Shown: positions 17,619-27,132, counted from the first letter of the stretch. The stretch: 64,000 nt of DNA from Shewanella aestuarii (GCF_014647215.1 NZ_BMOT01000003.1:267202-331201); one strand, 5' to 3'. The notes: generated by a model not told the origin, from the sequence alone. Program-made: numbers and translations.

Positions 17619-18941
17619 ATGACTAAGGCAACACAACTAACTCGTCAACAACAAATCGATGCAATCAAAAAAGATTGGGCTGAAAATCCACGTTGGAAAG
17701 GGGTTAAACGTCCATTTACAGCAGAAGAAGTAGTCGCCTTGCGTGGTTCAGTCGTTCCTGAAAATACTATTGCTAAATTGGGTGCTGCAAAATTATGGGA
17801 TCTTGTTAATGGCGGCGCTAAAAAGGGTTATGTTAACTCACTTGGTGCACTTACAGGTGGCCAAGCTGTTCAACAAGCTAAAGCAGGTATCGAAGCCATT
17901 TATCTGTCTGGTTGGCAGGTTGCTGCAGACGCTAACTTAGCGGGCACTATGTATCCGGACCAATCACTTTATCCTGCGAACTCTGTACCGGCAGTTGTTA
18001 GCCGTATTAACAACTCTTTCCGCCGCGCAGATCAAATTCAGTGGAGCAAAGAAGTTAATCCTGGTGACAAAAATTACACTGACTACTATTTACCGATTGT
18101 TGCCGATGCTGAAGCGGGCTTTGGTGGCGTACTAAACGCATTCGAATTAATGAAGTCGATGATTGATGCCGGTGCTGCTGGTGTTCACTTTGAAGACCAA
18201 TTAGCGTCAGTTAAAAAATGTGGTCACATGGGCGGTAAAGTTCTTGTTCCAACTCAAGAAGCAGTTCAAAAACTTGTTGCAGCACGTTTAGCAGCAGACG
18301 TTAGCGGTGTTGAAACATTAGTGATTGCCCGTACAGATGCCAACGCTGCAGATTTAATGACATCAGATTGTGATGCTTACGACCGTGACTTTGTTACAGG
18401 GGAGCGTACTAGCGAAGGTTTCTACCGTGTTAAAGCGGGTCTTGATCAGGCTATTTCTCGTGGCTTAGCTTATGCGCCATATGCTGATTTAATTTGGTGT
18501 GAAACGGCTAAACCTTGTTTGGAAGAAGCGAAGAAATTTGCTGATGCAATTCATGCTCAATACCCAGATCAGTTGCTTGCCTATAACTGTTCACCTTCTT
18601 TCAACTGGAAGAAAAACTTGGACGATGCAACGATTGCTAAATTCCAACAAGAGCTTTCTAACATGGGTTACAAGTACCAATTCATCACTTTAGCGGGCAT
18701 TCATAACATGTGGTACAACATGTTTGATTTAGCCTATGACTATGCTCGTGGTGAAGGTATGAAGCACTATGTTGAGAAAGTTCAAGAAGTTGAATTTGCT
18801 GCAGCTGAGAAAGGTTATACGTTCGTATCTCACCAGCAAGAAGTAGGTACAGGTTACTTTGACCAAGTGACAACCTGCATTCAAGGTGGTAAGTCTTCAG
18901 TTACAGCCCTAACCGGCTCTACTGAAGAAGAACAGTTTTAA
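17619..18941 (+). CDS. aceA: Isocitrate lyase
   Basis: A 440-residue enzyme splitting isocitrate to glyoxylate and succinate, so that acetyl units can supply net carbon. The active-site signature [10 protein letters not shown] is at residues 199-208 with the catalytic Cys201. Other family blocks are [40 protein letters not shown] and [16 protein letters not shown] strong ribosome-binding site (AGGAAGGAG) precedes ATG 17619. It is second in the aceB-aceA operon; two terminators follow. Confidence 0.98.
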   Translation: MTKATQLTRQQQIDAIKKDWAENPRWKGVKRPFTAEEVVALRGSVVPENTIAKLGAAKLWDLVNGGAKKGYVNSLGALTGGQAVQQAKAGIEAIYLSGWQVAADANLAGTMYPDQSLYPANSVPAVVSRINNSFRRADQIQWSKEVNPGDKNYTDYYLPIVADAEAGFGGVLNAFELMKSMIDAGAAGVHFEDQLASVKKCGHMGGKVLVPTQEAVQKLVAARLAADVSGVETLVIARTDANAADLMTSDCDAYDRDFVTGERTSEGFYRVKAGLDQAISRGLAYAPYADLIWCETAKPCLEEAKKFADAIHAQYPDQLLAYNCSPSFNWKKNLDDATIAKFQQELSNMGYKYQFITLAGIHNMWYNMFDLAYDYARGEGMKHYVEKVQEVEFAAAEKGYTFVSHQQEVGTGYFDQVTTCIQGGKSSVTALTGSTEEEQF

Positions 18942-18990
18942 GATTTAGATTTACCGTTTTACAGTTTAGTCGCATTGCGACTGTTGTAAC

Positions 18991-19025
18991 CCCGTGCGGT
19001 TCTCCTACAGGCCGCACGGGACTTT
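18991..19025 (+). terminator. First hairpin terminator after aceA
   Basis: CCCGTGCGG (18991-18999) pairs with CCGCACGGG (19012-19020), a 9-bp GC-rich stem, followed by ACTTTTAT. A weaker hairpin (AGTCGC/GCGACT) lies just upstream near 18968-18982. Confidence 0.75.
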
Positions 19026-19126
19026 TATCCAATTTGATGGGTCAAAAGCCGACAAAGCTTTGATGTTGATTCTTATCATTGGATGCACTTCCTACCCGTA
19101 AGTTTTTAACCAACTCGCTTGTGTTG

Positions 19127-19151
19127 CGGCCCTTTATGGGCCGATTTTTTT
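19127..19151 (+). terminator. Second terminator between aceA and the HDOD gene
   Basis: CGGCCC-TTTAT-GGGCCG (19127-19143), then A and seven T residues (19145-19151). It is the more canonical of the two and isolates the HDOD gene from the glyoxylate operon. Confidence 0.85.
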
Positions 19152-19252
19152 ATCTATAGTCTTTTCATAGCGCAATAATATCTCGCTGAACTAGCCATCT
19201 TGGGTATACTTGTTAGTGAATATTCAAAATTAATTTAATAAAAAGAACAAAT

Positions 19253-20710
19253 ATGACAGCTAATCCATCTCATAAAGGTGTTGAATACTGGACCAAACGC
19301 ATTAGTGATCAAGAAATGCCAGCCTTATGTTCCACTGTGAGAGATCTAGAGAGGCTGGCCAAGGATGACGTGTCCTCTTTATCGTTACTCGGTCGCAGTG
19401 TGATGCACGACAATGCATTAACGTCACGTATCTTACGGGTAGCTAATAGTGCTATTTATAATAAAGGCATTAATCAAGTTTCTACTGTGAGCCGAGCGGC
19501 CGTTGTGCTTGGGTTTGATACGATTAGAAATATTTGTCTTACTGCGCGCTTATTATCCAGTTTACTTGAAAATCATAATCTATCTGACAGCGTCTTTCAG
19601 CGTCTTCTTAAGCTTATGGGGCAATCGTTTCATGCCGCCATGATTGCGCGTATGATGTTGAATGACCGTGATGAAAGCCTGCGCGAAGAAGTTTTTATTG
19701 CCACCTTACTATATCGCATCGGTGAAAGTGCCTTTTGGAGCATGGGAGGGGATTTAGCCGATGCATTAGATGCAAAGTTGTTAAATACTGAAAACAGCGT
19801 AGATCAATTAAACCTAATTCGTTCTGAACTTGGCACATCCTTTAATCAGTTAACCCAAGGTATTGCCAGAAGTTGGGGCTTAGGTGATACCTTGCTTAAA
19901 GCACTCAATAATCCAGATGAGCGCATGCCAGAAATACGCTGTATTTTTTTAGCCGATAAATTGGCTGAATCGATAGCCCAACCACAACTCGATCCGCAAG
20001 GTTTTCAAAAGCGCTTACAACAAGGTGCCGATATGCTTGGCATTAAGGTTGAAGAATTTAATCAGCGTTTAATCCGTTGTAATAAAGTGACCCATCAGTT
20101 GGCGATTGATTATGGCGCTAAGGCTTTGGTTGATTATATTCCAAATACTGAAAAGGTATTTGAAAAATTGGACGCGCCACAGCCTGAAACCTTATTACGT
20201 GAAGCTAATTTAAGTGTCCAGTTAACCAAGCTGCGTGAGTTAACTGGGTTTGCGATCAATAAAACGGATTTTAATCAGGTAATGCAAACGGCTTTGGAAG
20301 GGATTTTCAGTGGCGTAGGGGTAGATAGATGTGGCGTATTATTACTGACACCTAATCGAAAAATGCTCCAACCTCGAGTAGTTATGGGCGATGATGCAGA
20401 AACCATGAAAACCACTTTTGTGATTGAACTTACCGACCACCAATCTATTTTTGCTCAATGTATTGAGCTGAAACAACCACAATGGGTGCAACAAGCTCAA
20501 ACCCTTGAATCCTCAAAAATAACCAACTCAGCAGATCATCTGTCACGTGAAGGTTTTTTAATTGCACCATTAATGGTAAATACGAAAGTATTAGGGGTGT
20601 TTTATGCCGACAGGCATGCATCATTAAGACGATTCGATCAGACTGATTTTGATGCATTTACGCATTTTTCACAGCTTGCAAATGTCTGTTTTAGTGTCGC
20701 GATGAAATAG
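19253..20710 (+). CDS. HDOD domain protein with C-terminal GAF domain
   Basis: A 485-residue cytoplasmic signalling protein. Residues about 20-215 are an HDOD domain (MPALCSTVRDLERL, LGRSVMHDNALTSRILRVAN, AAVVLGFDTIRNICLTARLL), which resembles HD phosphohydrolases but lacks the HD metal pair, so it is taken as a protein-interaction module. Residues about 330-480 form a GAF domain (AINKTDFNQVMQTALEGIFS, VGVDRCGVLLLTP, LSREGFLIAPLMVNTKVLGV), a ligand-sensing fold. HDOD proteins often connect to c-di-GMP or two-component signalling, but no direct partner is adjacent. It is flanked by terminators and thus probably a single-gene unit. Confidence 0.9.
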   Translation: MTANPSHKGVEYWTKRISDQEMPALCSTVRDLERLAKDDVSSLSLLGRSVMHDNALTSRILRVANSAIYNKGINQVSTVSRAAVVLGFDTIRNICLTARLLSSLLENHNLSDSVFQRLLKLMGQSFHAAMIARMMLNDRDESLREEVFIATLLYRIGESAFWSMGGDLADALDAKLLNTENSVDQLNLIRSELGTSFNQLTQGIARSWGLGDTLLKALNNPDERMPEIRCIFLADKLAESIAQPQLDPQGFQKRLQQGADMLGIKVEEFNQRLIRCNKVTHQLAIDYGAKALVDYIPNTEKVFEKLDAPQPETLLREANLSVQLTKLRELTGFAINKTDFNQVMQTALEGIFSGVGVDRCGVLLLTPNRKMLQPRVVMGDDAETMKTTFVIELTDHQSIFAQCIELKQPQWVQQAQTLESSKITNSADHLSREGFLIAPLMVNTKVLGVFYADRHASLRRFDQTDFDAFTHFSQLANVCFSVAMK

Positions 20711-20711
20711 C

Positions 20712-20749
20712 AAAACGCCCTCAATATGTTCAATATTAAGGGCGTTTTT
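20712..20749. terminator. Bidirectional terminator between HDOD and SnoaL-like genes
   Basis: AAAACGCCCT ... AAGGGCGTTTTT with an inner AATAT/AATATT pairing forms a long hairpin with A and T flanks, serving the two convergent genes. Confidence 0.85.
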
Positions 20750-20771
20750 ATTTAGTTAATTCGCTAAATGT

Positions 20772-21407
20772 TTATTGCATGATCAAAGTGGTAATACGTT
20801 TTGCTTTATCATTTGGGATCGGGAAGCTTAAATGGTACTGCGCTATTTTCCAGCCTTGTTCTGTATGAATTAACGCCCCAGTTCCACGGCTGATACCATA
20901 GGCGGGACTGAATAATTGTTCATCAAATACAATGATGTCGCCAATTTGCAGTAAATGACGAGCTTGTAGATCATAGCGCCAGCCTTTAGTTGGGCTTGCA
21001 TAGGCTCTAAACTGCACCATGTTCCATCGCTCGGTAGCATCAGTACCAATAAAAATCGCATCCTGGTGATATAAATTAAAATATGTTTCCCAGTCAGCTG
21101 AAATAGCACTTTCATGCAGCTGATTCAATAAGCCATTGACTTGATGGCTATCTTCTTCAGTTAATCCTTGACTGTCTATCGTGTGTTCTGTCTGATTAAT
21201 ATTAGTGATCACAGCTTCAGATTCAGCACTACTTTGTTGGCTACTAATCACTTGCTTATCAACGGCTGCCTTGGCGCTCTCTTCAGCTTGTTCAGCCACT
21301 GCGGTTTCATTATCAAAATGCTGTAAAGGGTTAGCATTGATTTCAAAGGCAGTAACCGTTGTGATTAGTACTGCGATAAATCCTAATCGATGAATAATGG
21401 ATTGCAT
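20772..21407 (-). CDS. Exported SnoaL/NTF2-like domain protein
   Basis: A 211-residue protein. It has an N-terminal signal sequence (MQSIIHRLGFIAVLITTVTA), a low-complexity linker rich in A, E, S and Q (about 25-90), and an NTF2-like fold from about residue 95 to the end: VNGLLNQLHESAISADWETY, FNLYHQDAIFIGTDATERWN, LIHTEQGWKIAQYHLSF. SnoaL-like domains are small cone-shaped folds used for binding or catalysis; nothing here fixes a substrate. ATG 21407 has a good site (AAGGA) on the minus strand; an upstream in-frame start at 21509 would overlap mtfA. Nine-residue-scale motifs of known enzymes are absent, so function is unknown. Confidence 0.8.
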   Translation of the reverse strand: MQSIIHRLGFIAVLITTVTAFEINANPLQHFDNETAVAEQAEESAKAAVDKQVISSQQSSAESEAVITNINQTEHTIDSQGLTEEDSHQVNGLLNQLHESAISADWETYFNLYHQDAIFIGTDATERWNMVQFRAYASPTKGWRYDLQARHLLQIGDIIVFDEQLFSPAYGISRGTGALIHTEQGWKIAQYHLSFPIPNDKAKRITTLIMQ

Positions 21408-21499
21408 AATTTTTCCTTGCTGGCTGGCACTTAATAAGACAACTATTTTGTGTGGAAATGTATTGGCACTGAAGATGATATCTGTTTGCGATTTTATGA

Positions 21500-22324
21500 T
21501 TAATGCCAATGTATTGGGTTCAATTGATAAAATTGGCTTAACTCATCATATAACTCAGGATGCTGTTGAGAAAAAGCCTTAGGTTTTTCAAAAAATGTTT
21601 CACTTATTACGGCAAAAAATTCCGCAGGATTAGTGGCACCGTAATAGTTGAATAATGACGGTATTTGTTGAGATGCGCAATACTGTAACTGTTTAAATTC
21701 TTTACCTAAGGTCGATGACCAATCGGCATAATCTTTAATTTGTCTTAACGTTGGGGCACCGTTTGCTGGGCCATTCTCTTGATCTAATTGATGAGCAAAC
21801 TCATGTATCACCACATTTTGGCCGTCGAAGGGGTCTGCTGCACCATGTAATGTATTTTGCCAAGACAAAATGACTTTGCCATTCCCCCAAGATTCTCCTA
21901 ATAAGACACTTCTATGATGCGATGTAACTCCCGCAAAGTCGACTTTCTGCTGCTCAACGATAAATGCATGTGGGTAAATAAGGATCTGTTTTAAATTAGG
22001 GTAATAGTCTGTTTTACGGTTTAACAGCAGCAAACAGGCTTGAGCAGCAACTGTGACCTTTATTTCATCAGTGATAGCCAGTCCATCACAGCCAACGAAT
22101 TGCTTTTCATCAATGAATATTTGAATGTGCTTTTTTAACTGCAATTGTAGGTCGGTTGGCATACTTTGAAAATAGGGAAAACGTTGTCGCAGTATGCTGC
22201 GCCATGTTTTAGGGAAAGCCTGCAAACATACTTGTTGGCGATGATGTTCACGTCTCAATTGAGCGCTGGCAATCCAAAAGATGGCTGAGATGGCGATAAT
22301 GCACACAATTATAATAGCTATCAT
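21500..22324 (-). CDS. mtfA: Zinc-dependent peptidase of the MtfA family
   Basis: A 274-residue protein: an N-terminal membrane segment (MIAIIIVCIIAISAIFWIAS), then the MtfA domain. The metal-binding HExxH is in VVIHEFAHQLDQENG and a downstream glutamate in NPAEFFAVISETFF is the probable third ligand. E. coli MtfA inactivates the glucose-related repressor Mlc and shows aminopeptidase activity. Whether an Mlc target exists here cannot be seen. The conserved segment WGNGKVILSWQNTLHGAADP also fits the family. It lies 92 bp upstream of the SnoaL-like gene on the same strand. Confidence 0.93.
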   Translation of the reverse strand: MIAIIIVCIIAISAIFWIASAQLRREHHRQQVCLQAFPKTWRSILRQRFPYFQSMPTDLQLQLKKHIQIFIDEKQFVGCDGLAITDEIKVTVAAQACLLLLNRKTDYYPNLKQILIYPHAFIVEQQKVDFAGVTSHHRSVLLGESWGNGKVILSWQNTLHGAADPFDGQNVVIHEFAHQLDQENGPANGAPTLRQIKDYADWSSTLGKEFKQLQYCASQQIPSLFNYYGATNPAEFFAVISETFFEKPKAFSQQHPELYDELSQFYQLNPIHWH

Positions 22325-22505
22325 AAACAGGCTCTAATAAAGTAGGTCCTGAAGATATGGGGTAAGAATGGTGACTTTTCAAGCAGATAAAAAAACTGGC
22401 AACAATAAATGATGCCAGATAAAGAGTGCGGGGAGAAAAACTAAACCAATAAATTCGTGTGTAAGAGAGCAATTAACACATAAATTTCTTGGGTAATTAT
22501 TATTT

Positions 22506-22922
22506 TTAAGGTATCGATTTCAGCTGAGTTTCATGTTCAAATTTTGCATACAAAGCTTGTTTTTCGTCTTCAGATAACGAGGTATGTTCTGTAATTAAGT
22601 GGCGAATTAATTTCGACTTAGCCATTTTACTGGCTTGACTTAACGCCGTTAAATCACTAATTGCTTGCTCACTTAACGTAAAGGTCGCGCGTCGAAAAGG
22701 TTTTTCGACCTTGGGCGTTTGGTTTACCAGCTTGAGTGATTGGGTTACATGCTTATTGTCTCGGCGCGGTAAAAAATCAACCACATTCGTGTGTTGAGCA
22801 AATTCATGAGTTTTACCTAACGCATAGAGACTTGCGTTATCGATGAACTCTTCAATCGACATTTTTTTTGAAAACGCAGCGTTACATGACGAGGCGTTTT
22901 TCTTGAGATCGGCCAGTCCCAT
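22506..22922 (-). CDS. Ribbon-helix-helix partner of ParA-type ATPase
   Basis: A 138-residue protein with a C-terminal half that reads as an RHH or similar short DNA-binding module: FRRATFTLSEQAISDLTALS, then QASKMAKSKLIRHLITEHT. The N-terminal half (SIEEFIDNASLYALGKTHEF) is less typical. The gene overlaps the ParA-type gene upstream by 41 bp, so the pair is probably translationally coupled. In plasmid-type systems such a pair is the ATPase plus a centromere-binding regulator. Here it is chromosomal and sits among ordinary genes. I do not know the precise family. Confidence 0.7.
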   Translation of the reverse strand: MGLADLKKNASSCNAAFSKKMSIEEFIDNASLYALGKTHEFAQHTNVVDFLPRRDNKHVTQSLKLVNQTPKVEKPFRRATFTLSEQAISDLTALSQASKMAKSKLIRHLITEHTSLSEDEKQALYAKFEHETQLKSIP

Positions 22923-23628
22923 AATTTTCCCTTAGTGTGGTGACATTACGCGGCGATAAACGCTGCTCCATGATTTGTTTAGCATTTTCTGCTTGCAGTA
23001 ATTCACACGCAATAGCACGCATTTCGTCAGCTGCTTTGCCATTTGGCTCGATTTCAATAACCGACAAGCCTGACTCTTCACTGTCATCATAAATATTACG
23101 ACTGAAATTCACCGCATCCAGCACATTAATATCGTAGGTGCGACAAACATCTTTTGCTTCCAATATTCTGCCAGCTTGATTGGGCAAGTTAGGACATTGG
23201 GTAATAACAAATGAGGCGCGCATTTTGGGGTTAATCATCATACAGGTCGCCACAATATCATCCATGTGGCTAACGGTTTTAAGATCGCGACGTTTAGGCC
23301 TTAGCGGCATCAATACATGTGATGCAACTGACATGGTTGCACGCAGAGCAAGGTTGTCTTGGCCACCACAATCGACGATAACATAGTCATAGTGCTGCTC
23401 TAAACTGAGTAAATCATTGCGAATTTTGCCGTAAAGTTGCACACAATTGATCGCAGGTAAGTCCGGGTTATTGTTACGCGCCTGGATCCAATCGGATGTG
23501 GTTCTTTGGGGGTCGCAATCCACCATGATGACACTGGCTTTAGTTTCTTTTGTTAGAAACACCGCGATATTTTGTGCAAGACAGCTTTTGCCACTACCGC
23601 CTTTTTCGCCACCAACTAAAATAATCAT
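22882..23628 (-). CDS. Orphan ParA/MinD-family ATPase
   Basis: A 248-residue ATPase. It starts MIILVGGEKGGSGKSCLAQN, a deviant Walker A motif (KGGSGKS) with the signature lysine, followed by VIMVDCDPQRTTSDWIQARN (Walker A' region) and YDYVIVDCGGQDNLALRATM (Walker B). Such enzymes dimerise on ATP and bind DNA or membrane to position cargo, including plasmids, chromosomes or protein clusters. It is not the chromosomal parA near oriC since no ParB, gidA or mnmG is near. The coupled downstream partner is a small RHH-like protein. Either a remnant of an integrated plasmid or a dedicated positioning system. Confidence 0.88.
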   Translation of the reverse strand: MIILVGGEKGGSGKSCLAQNIAVFLTKETKASVIMVDCDPQRTTSDWIQARNNNPDLPAINCVQLYGKIRNDLLSLEQHYDYVIVDCGGQDNLALRATMSVASHVLMPLRPKRRDLKTVSHMDDIVATCMMINPKMRASFVITQCPNLPNQAGRILEAKDVCRTYDINVLDAVNFSRNIYDDSEESGLSVIEIEPNGKAADEMRAIACELLQAENAKQIMEQRLSPRNVTTLRENYGTGRSQEKRLVM

Positions 23629-24213
23629 TTATCTACACCTCATTATTGAGTGATATAGCTGTAATGTAGTCTGGATGTTAATACTTAGTCAATTAGCTGA
23701 TTTTTGACGTTTTTTATATATTGTCACGGTGTTTTTTTGTTGACGCTATTATTAAATTCGGCAAAAAATTGACGATTAATCATTGATAAGCGGATGTTGA
23801 TAAAAGGTTAATTTAATGAATCACTTGGCAGCATTATGAGGCATTTTTAGGTGTTGTTATGAAAATCACATCGATCAATATTTCGTTTTTGTATAACCAT
23901 TATTGCATTATTGTTGCTTTTATATTCTTAAATGGTATATGCGATTTTGCTATGCTATTGCTGCTCTGAGAGGGGATGCATCGTTTCTAACTCTACGCCA
24001 TATTTTTTGTTATCTATTTTTACTCTGCTATCAATTTTTTATGTAGAATCACGCCACGATTAACTATCGGCCTTGTTGTCATACTAAAGCGATGGTCGAC
24101 ATCCTGTGGCAAAGCACGCTTTAATGCCCAGGTAACTTATAACAAAGTGAACAGCTGTGTTAGTGGATACATTCGATGCCGTTAGCGGTTGAATAAAAAT
24201 GAGTACAAGCTAA
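23629..24213. other. Intergenic region between parA-like gene and DUF3820 gene
   Basis: This 585-bp divergent spacer is AT-rich near 23650-23950, with no credible frame, no clear inverted repeat of operator length and no obvious iterons that would mark a partition site or origin. It presumably carries promoters for both flanking genes. Confidence 0.35.
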
Positions 24214-24447
24214 ATGAATGAACAAGCTTTATTAGAGGCGATTAACCAAACCATGCCTTTTGGTAAATATGCTGGGCGTAAGTTGTTACATCTGCCTGAG
24301 CCTTACTTGGTGTGGTTTCACGCTAAAGGCTTTCCTGAGGGGAAATTAGGTCAGCAACTGGCACTGATGTATGAAGTGAAACTGAACGGCTTAGAAGAAA
24401 TGCTTCAACCCTTAGTTAAACCAAATCATAATACTTTTTCTAAGTAA
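24214..24447 (+). CDS. DUF3820 small protein (QSregVF-type)
   Basis: A 77-residue protein with the compact signature ALLEAINQTMPFGKYAGRKL, LHLPEPYLVWFHAKGFPEGK, LGQQLALMYEVKLNGLEEML. It matches the DUF3820 family, named after a quorum-sensing-regulated virulence factor of Pseudomonas; the biochemical role is unknown. The FGKYAG...LPEPYLVWF pattern is shared with exonuclease-associated tails. Its last 22 bases overlap the convergent acetyltransferase gene. Confidence 0.88.
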   Translation: MNEQALLEAINQTMPFGKYAGRKLLHLPEPYLVWFHAKGFPEGKLGQQLALMYEVKLNGLEEMLQPLVKPNHNTFSK

Positions 24448-24911
24448 AAGGCCGCCAATGTTTGGTTGTTTTTGACTCTTAAATTAGATTTGATGAGTGT
24501 AAACTTGTGCCGCTCAAATAGAGGTTTAGACAGGTAGGACGCATCAACAGATAATTGATGGAAATGTTGCGACTTAGCCCAGCATTGTAGATGTTCAATT
24601 AATAGGCTGGCTATGCCTTGCTGTTGAAATTGTGGATCTACATAGAGACAATCAATGTATCCGCGTTGATGGAACTGGGTTTCAATACCAATAAAACCAA
24701 CAATTTGTTGTTGGGCATTTTGTATTATCCAAGCTTTATTGCGTTTATACCTAAGTTGCCAATGTTTTGCCGAACGCGGCGCCTGAGACCATGCGAGCTT
24801 TTTGGCTGAATTGTATCTTGGATGCTGAATTGCATGTATGGCTTGATGATACAACAGGCTAATTGCTGCGGCATGACAAGGATTAAAATCAACGATAGTA
24901 AAAGCAGTCAT
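24426..24911 (-). CDS. GNAT family N-acetyltransferase
   Basis: A 161-residue acetyl-CoA-dependent acetyltransferase. The cofactor-binding motif is CLYVDPQFQQQGIASLLIEH (Q-x-x-G-I-A, residues about 94-99) and the C-terminal strand-helix is VDASYLSKPLFERHKFTLIK. The N-terminus MTAFTIVDFNPCHAAAISLL fits the first strand of the fold. The acceptor is unknown. The 3' end overlaps the DUF3820 gene tail to tail. Confidence 0.88.
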   Translation of the reverse strand: MTAFTIVDFNPCHAAAISLLYHQAIHAIQHPRYNSAKKLAWSQAPRSAKHWQLRYKRNKAWIIQNAQQQIVGFIGIETQFHQRGYIDCLYVDPQFQQQGIASLLIEHLQCWAKSQHFHQLSVDASYLSKPLFERHKFTLIKSNLRVKNNQTLAAFYLEKVL

Positions 24912-25016
24912 AGGTTTTATCTGTTGAGCAACGCGGGGTGAAAAAATCGGCTAACTCCATCAGGACATTAAAACCTGTAGAGATTAACCGATATTAGTAG
25001 GTCAAATTTTAGCGTA

Positions 25017-25319
25017 TTATTTTTTGATAATATGACCAACAAACATAATTTCATCAAATGTACGATCTAAGCTAGAGCTTTTAAAATCAGTCATCCACAT
25101 TTGCTCAGACATTTCAACATTATCGCCTTTAACGACTTCAACTTGAGGTCCTGCAGCCCAGTAAGTTTTGTCTGCTTCTTTTACTTGCACATATGTGTAA
25201 CCACCACCATTCATGGTGTCAATAACTTCACCTTGATGGATAACACCTTGAGCCCAAGCTGAAGAAACACCCAAAGCAAGCGTTGCCGCGGCAAGAATTT
25301 TTATTAGTTTTGTTTTCAT
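25017..25319 (-). CDS. Periplasmic NrfJ-like protein
   Basis: A 100-residue secreted protein with signal peptide MKTKLIKILAAATLALGVSS ending AWA. The mature part GVIHQGEVIDTMNGGGYTYV, QVKEADKTYWAAGPQVEVVK, and SEQMWMTDFKSSSLDRTFDE is a compact OB-like domain of the NrfJ-related type found in Shewanella and Vibrio, often near nitrite-reduction or cytochrome genes. None are adjacent here, so a role in such respiration is only suggested by name. ATG 25319 (with AAGGA upstream on the minus strand) was chosen over an in-frame start at 25367. Confidence 0.7.
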   Translation of the reverse strand: MKTKLIKILAAATLALGVSSAWAQGVIHQGEVIDTMNGGGYTYVQVKEADKTYWAAGPQVEVVKGDNVEMSEQMWMTDFKSSSLDRTFDEIMFVGHIIKK

Positions 25320-25398
25320 TAATGTTTCCTTGATTTTACTCAGTAATGGCGTCATTAAAACATGCAACTCAGTTGCCGTCTGTGATCAACGCCTAAAA

Positions 25399-27132
25399 TC
25401 ATCGATGGCTAATGTAATTTATATTTACAATTTGTTGTTGGCCTATTTTGTATCCATATTGGCAAACGAAGTCAATAAATGCTTCCGGAAGCGTTTTATT
25501 GTCTACGGGCTGTTGCCATAACGCTTTAAGGATAGCGCCATAACCTTCGCGTCCTGATGCTGTATATGAGCTAGATACGCCGATATACAAAGCTTCATTA
25601 AGTAAAGGTTGCCATAATTCATCACGGTACACTTCAACGGATGTTATACGTTCGCCAGAGGGTTTTTTACCATCATAACTATAGCGAATGCCGTATGGGT
25701 AAGGAAAACTACCTGCACCCGTGCCGATTATGCCGTTATTAGTGGCGGCATTAATGGTCGACTCTAACACCTCAATGATGTATTGGCCTTTAATTTGGTA
25801 TGTGACTAAAGGCAACTCGAAGGGCAGGATGCGCCCGAATACATCGGCTACAGAAAGTTGTCCTTTACTGAGCGATTGCCTAACACCGCCAGCATTGTGT
25901 AATGCAAAATCTAACTTTGGCTCAACTAATTGGGTTGCTTTAAACATGCTACGGCTTACCCAAGGCGCTATTTCACTGCCATTGGGGAAGTGCTTACTGG
26001 GTAACCGAGTATGAATAAAATCTTTCGGAATATGGGCGAGAATTTGTTGCTCGAGGGCAGCAAGTGCAGGGCGATATTGTGTTTGAATGACATTATCAAT
26101 TTGATCATCCTGCGCCCCATTAAGCATATTAGGATGTTGACGTAATTGCTGGATTAATAAGTGTTGGACATCCTCAGGAATGGGGTGTTCAGAGCTCTGA
26201 CTAATGTCGATGTCATTGCCAAGCATAAAGAAATTATCGCCTTCAAACTGGCAGACCTTACCACTAGCATCAAAACAAAGATCAACTAAGCCTAAGGTTT
26301 CGGCATATTTTCCTGCATGGAAAATCGGGGTTTGATTAACGATTTCCCCATAAGGCATATTAGCCATGCCAACGCTGCTGAAATCACCCTGAAGCGTATG
26401 AGAATGACCACCAATTATTAAGCTGATCCCACTGACTTGTTTTGCCAGTTCGCGGTCTTGATCTATACCAAGGTGGCTTAAAATTACCACATGGTTAATA
26501 TTTTGTTGCTGCAGAGCCTCAATTGTGCGTCTGGTGGTGTCGATGGCGTTAACAAACAGAGTGTCGGGATCTGGGCGAGCAATCAGCGGCATTTGATCTA
26601 GCGTAATACCGACTATCGCAATGTGAGTATCATAAAATGGTTTGAGCAAAACCTTGGCGATACCTTTGCTGACGTCATAATCTAATAATTGTGGGTGATC
26701 ACGCAGTTTACCTGCTTTATGGATATCTTCTTGGCTGAGATCCATATTGCCGGCCATTAGCGGAAATTCAATTCGATTTAAAAACGCTTGAACAGGGCTG
26801 TTACCTGCATCAATTTCATGATTGCCTAACACCATTGCATCAGGTTTAAGCAAATTTAAAAGATGCGCATTAGCTGCACCTTGAAACTCACGAAAATACA
26901 ATGTTCCCTGAAAGCTATCTCCTCCATGCAAAAACAAAAATGGCTGCTTGTTAGCTTCGGCTCGTTGGCGGGCTTGTTGAATGTGATATCCCAAGCGAGC
27001 ATAGCCACCCGTATCGACAGCTAAACTGTAGCTTTGTTGCTGATGCTGTAAGGTAAATTTAACCTGGCTAGGTTCAAAGTTAGAATGGGTGTCATTGATG
27101 TGAGCAATAGATAGGCGATAAATATTAGGCAT
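25399..27132 (-). CDS. 5'-nucleotidase / metallophosphatase family protein without signal peptide
   Basis: A 577-residue two-domain protein of the UshA type. N-terminal metallophosphatase: IAHINDTHSNFEP (metal ligands D and H), LHGGDSFQG, MVLGNHEID, IILSHLGID-like, IGGHSHTLQG. C-terminal 5'-nucleotidase domain: LDFALHNAGGVRQSLSKGQL, VADVFGRILPFELPLVTYQI, IGVSSSYTASGREGYG. Such enzymes hydrolyse nucleotides or related esters with two metal ions, usually in the periplasm. Here the protein starts MPNIYRLSIAHINDTHSN with no room for a signal peptide, so it is probably cytoplasmic or exported by another route. ATG 27132 follows AGGGA on the minus strand; the longer frame uses TTG. It ends 79 bp upstream of the NrfJ-like start. 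Confidence 0.9.
   Translation of the reverse strand: MPNIYRLSIAHINDTHSNFEPSQVKFTLQHQQQSYSLAVDTGGYARLGYHIQQARQRAEANKQPFLFLHGGDSFQGTLYFREFQGAANAHLLNLLKPDAMVLGNHEIDAGNSPVQAFLNRIEFPLMAGNMDLSQEDIHKAGKLRDHPQLLDYDVSKGIAKVLLKPFYDTHIAIVGITLDQMPLIARPDPDTLFVNAIDTTRRTIEALQQQNINHVVILSHLGIDQDRELAKQVSGISLIIGGHSHTLQGDFSSVGMANMPYGEIVNQTPIFHAGKYAETLGLVDLCFDASGKVCQFEGDNFFMLGNDIDISQSSEHPIPEDVQHLLIQQLRQHPNMLNGAQDDQIDNVIQTQYRPALAALEQQILAHIPKDFIHTRLPSKHFPNGSEIAPWVSRSMFKATQLVEPKLDFALHNAGGVRQSLSKGQLSVADVFGRILPFELPLVTYQIKGQYIIEVLESTINAATNNGIIGTGAGSFPYPYGIRYSYDGKKPSGERITSVEVYRDELWQPLLNEALYIGVSSSYTASGREGYGAILKALWQQPVDNKTLPEAFIDFVCQYGYKIGQQQIVNINYISHR

Noticed and set aside
22882..23628. Chromosome-partition ParA near the replication origin
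   Set aside because: No parB, gidA, mnmG, dnaA or ATP synthase genes are near, and no DnaA-box cluster was seen.
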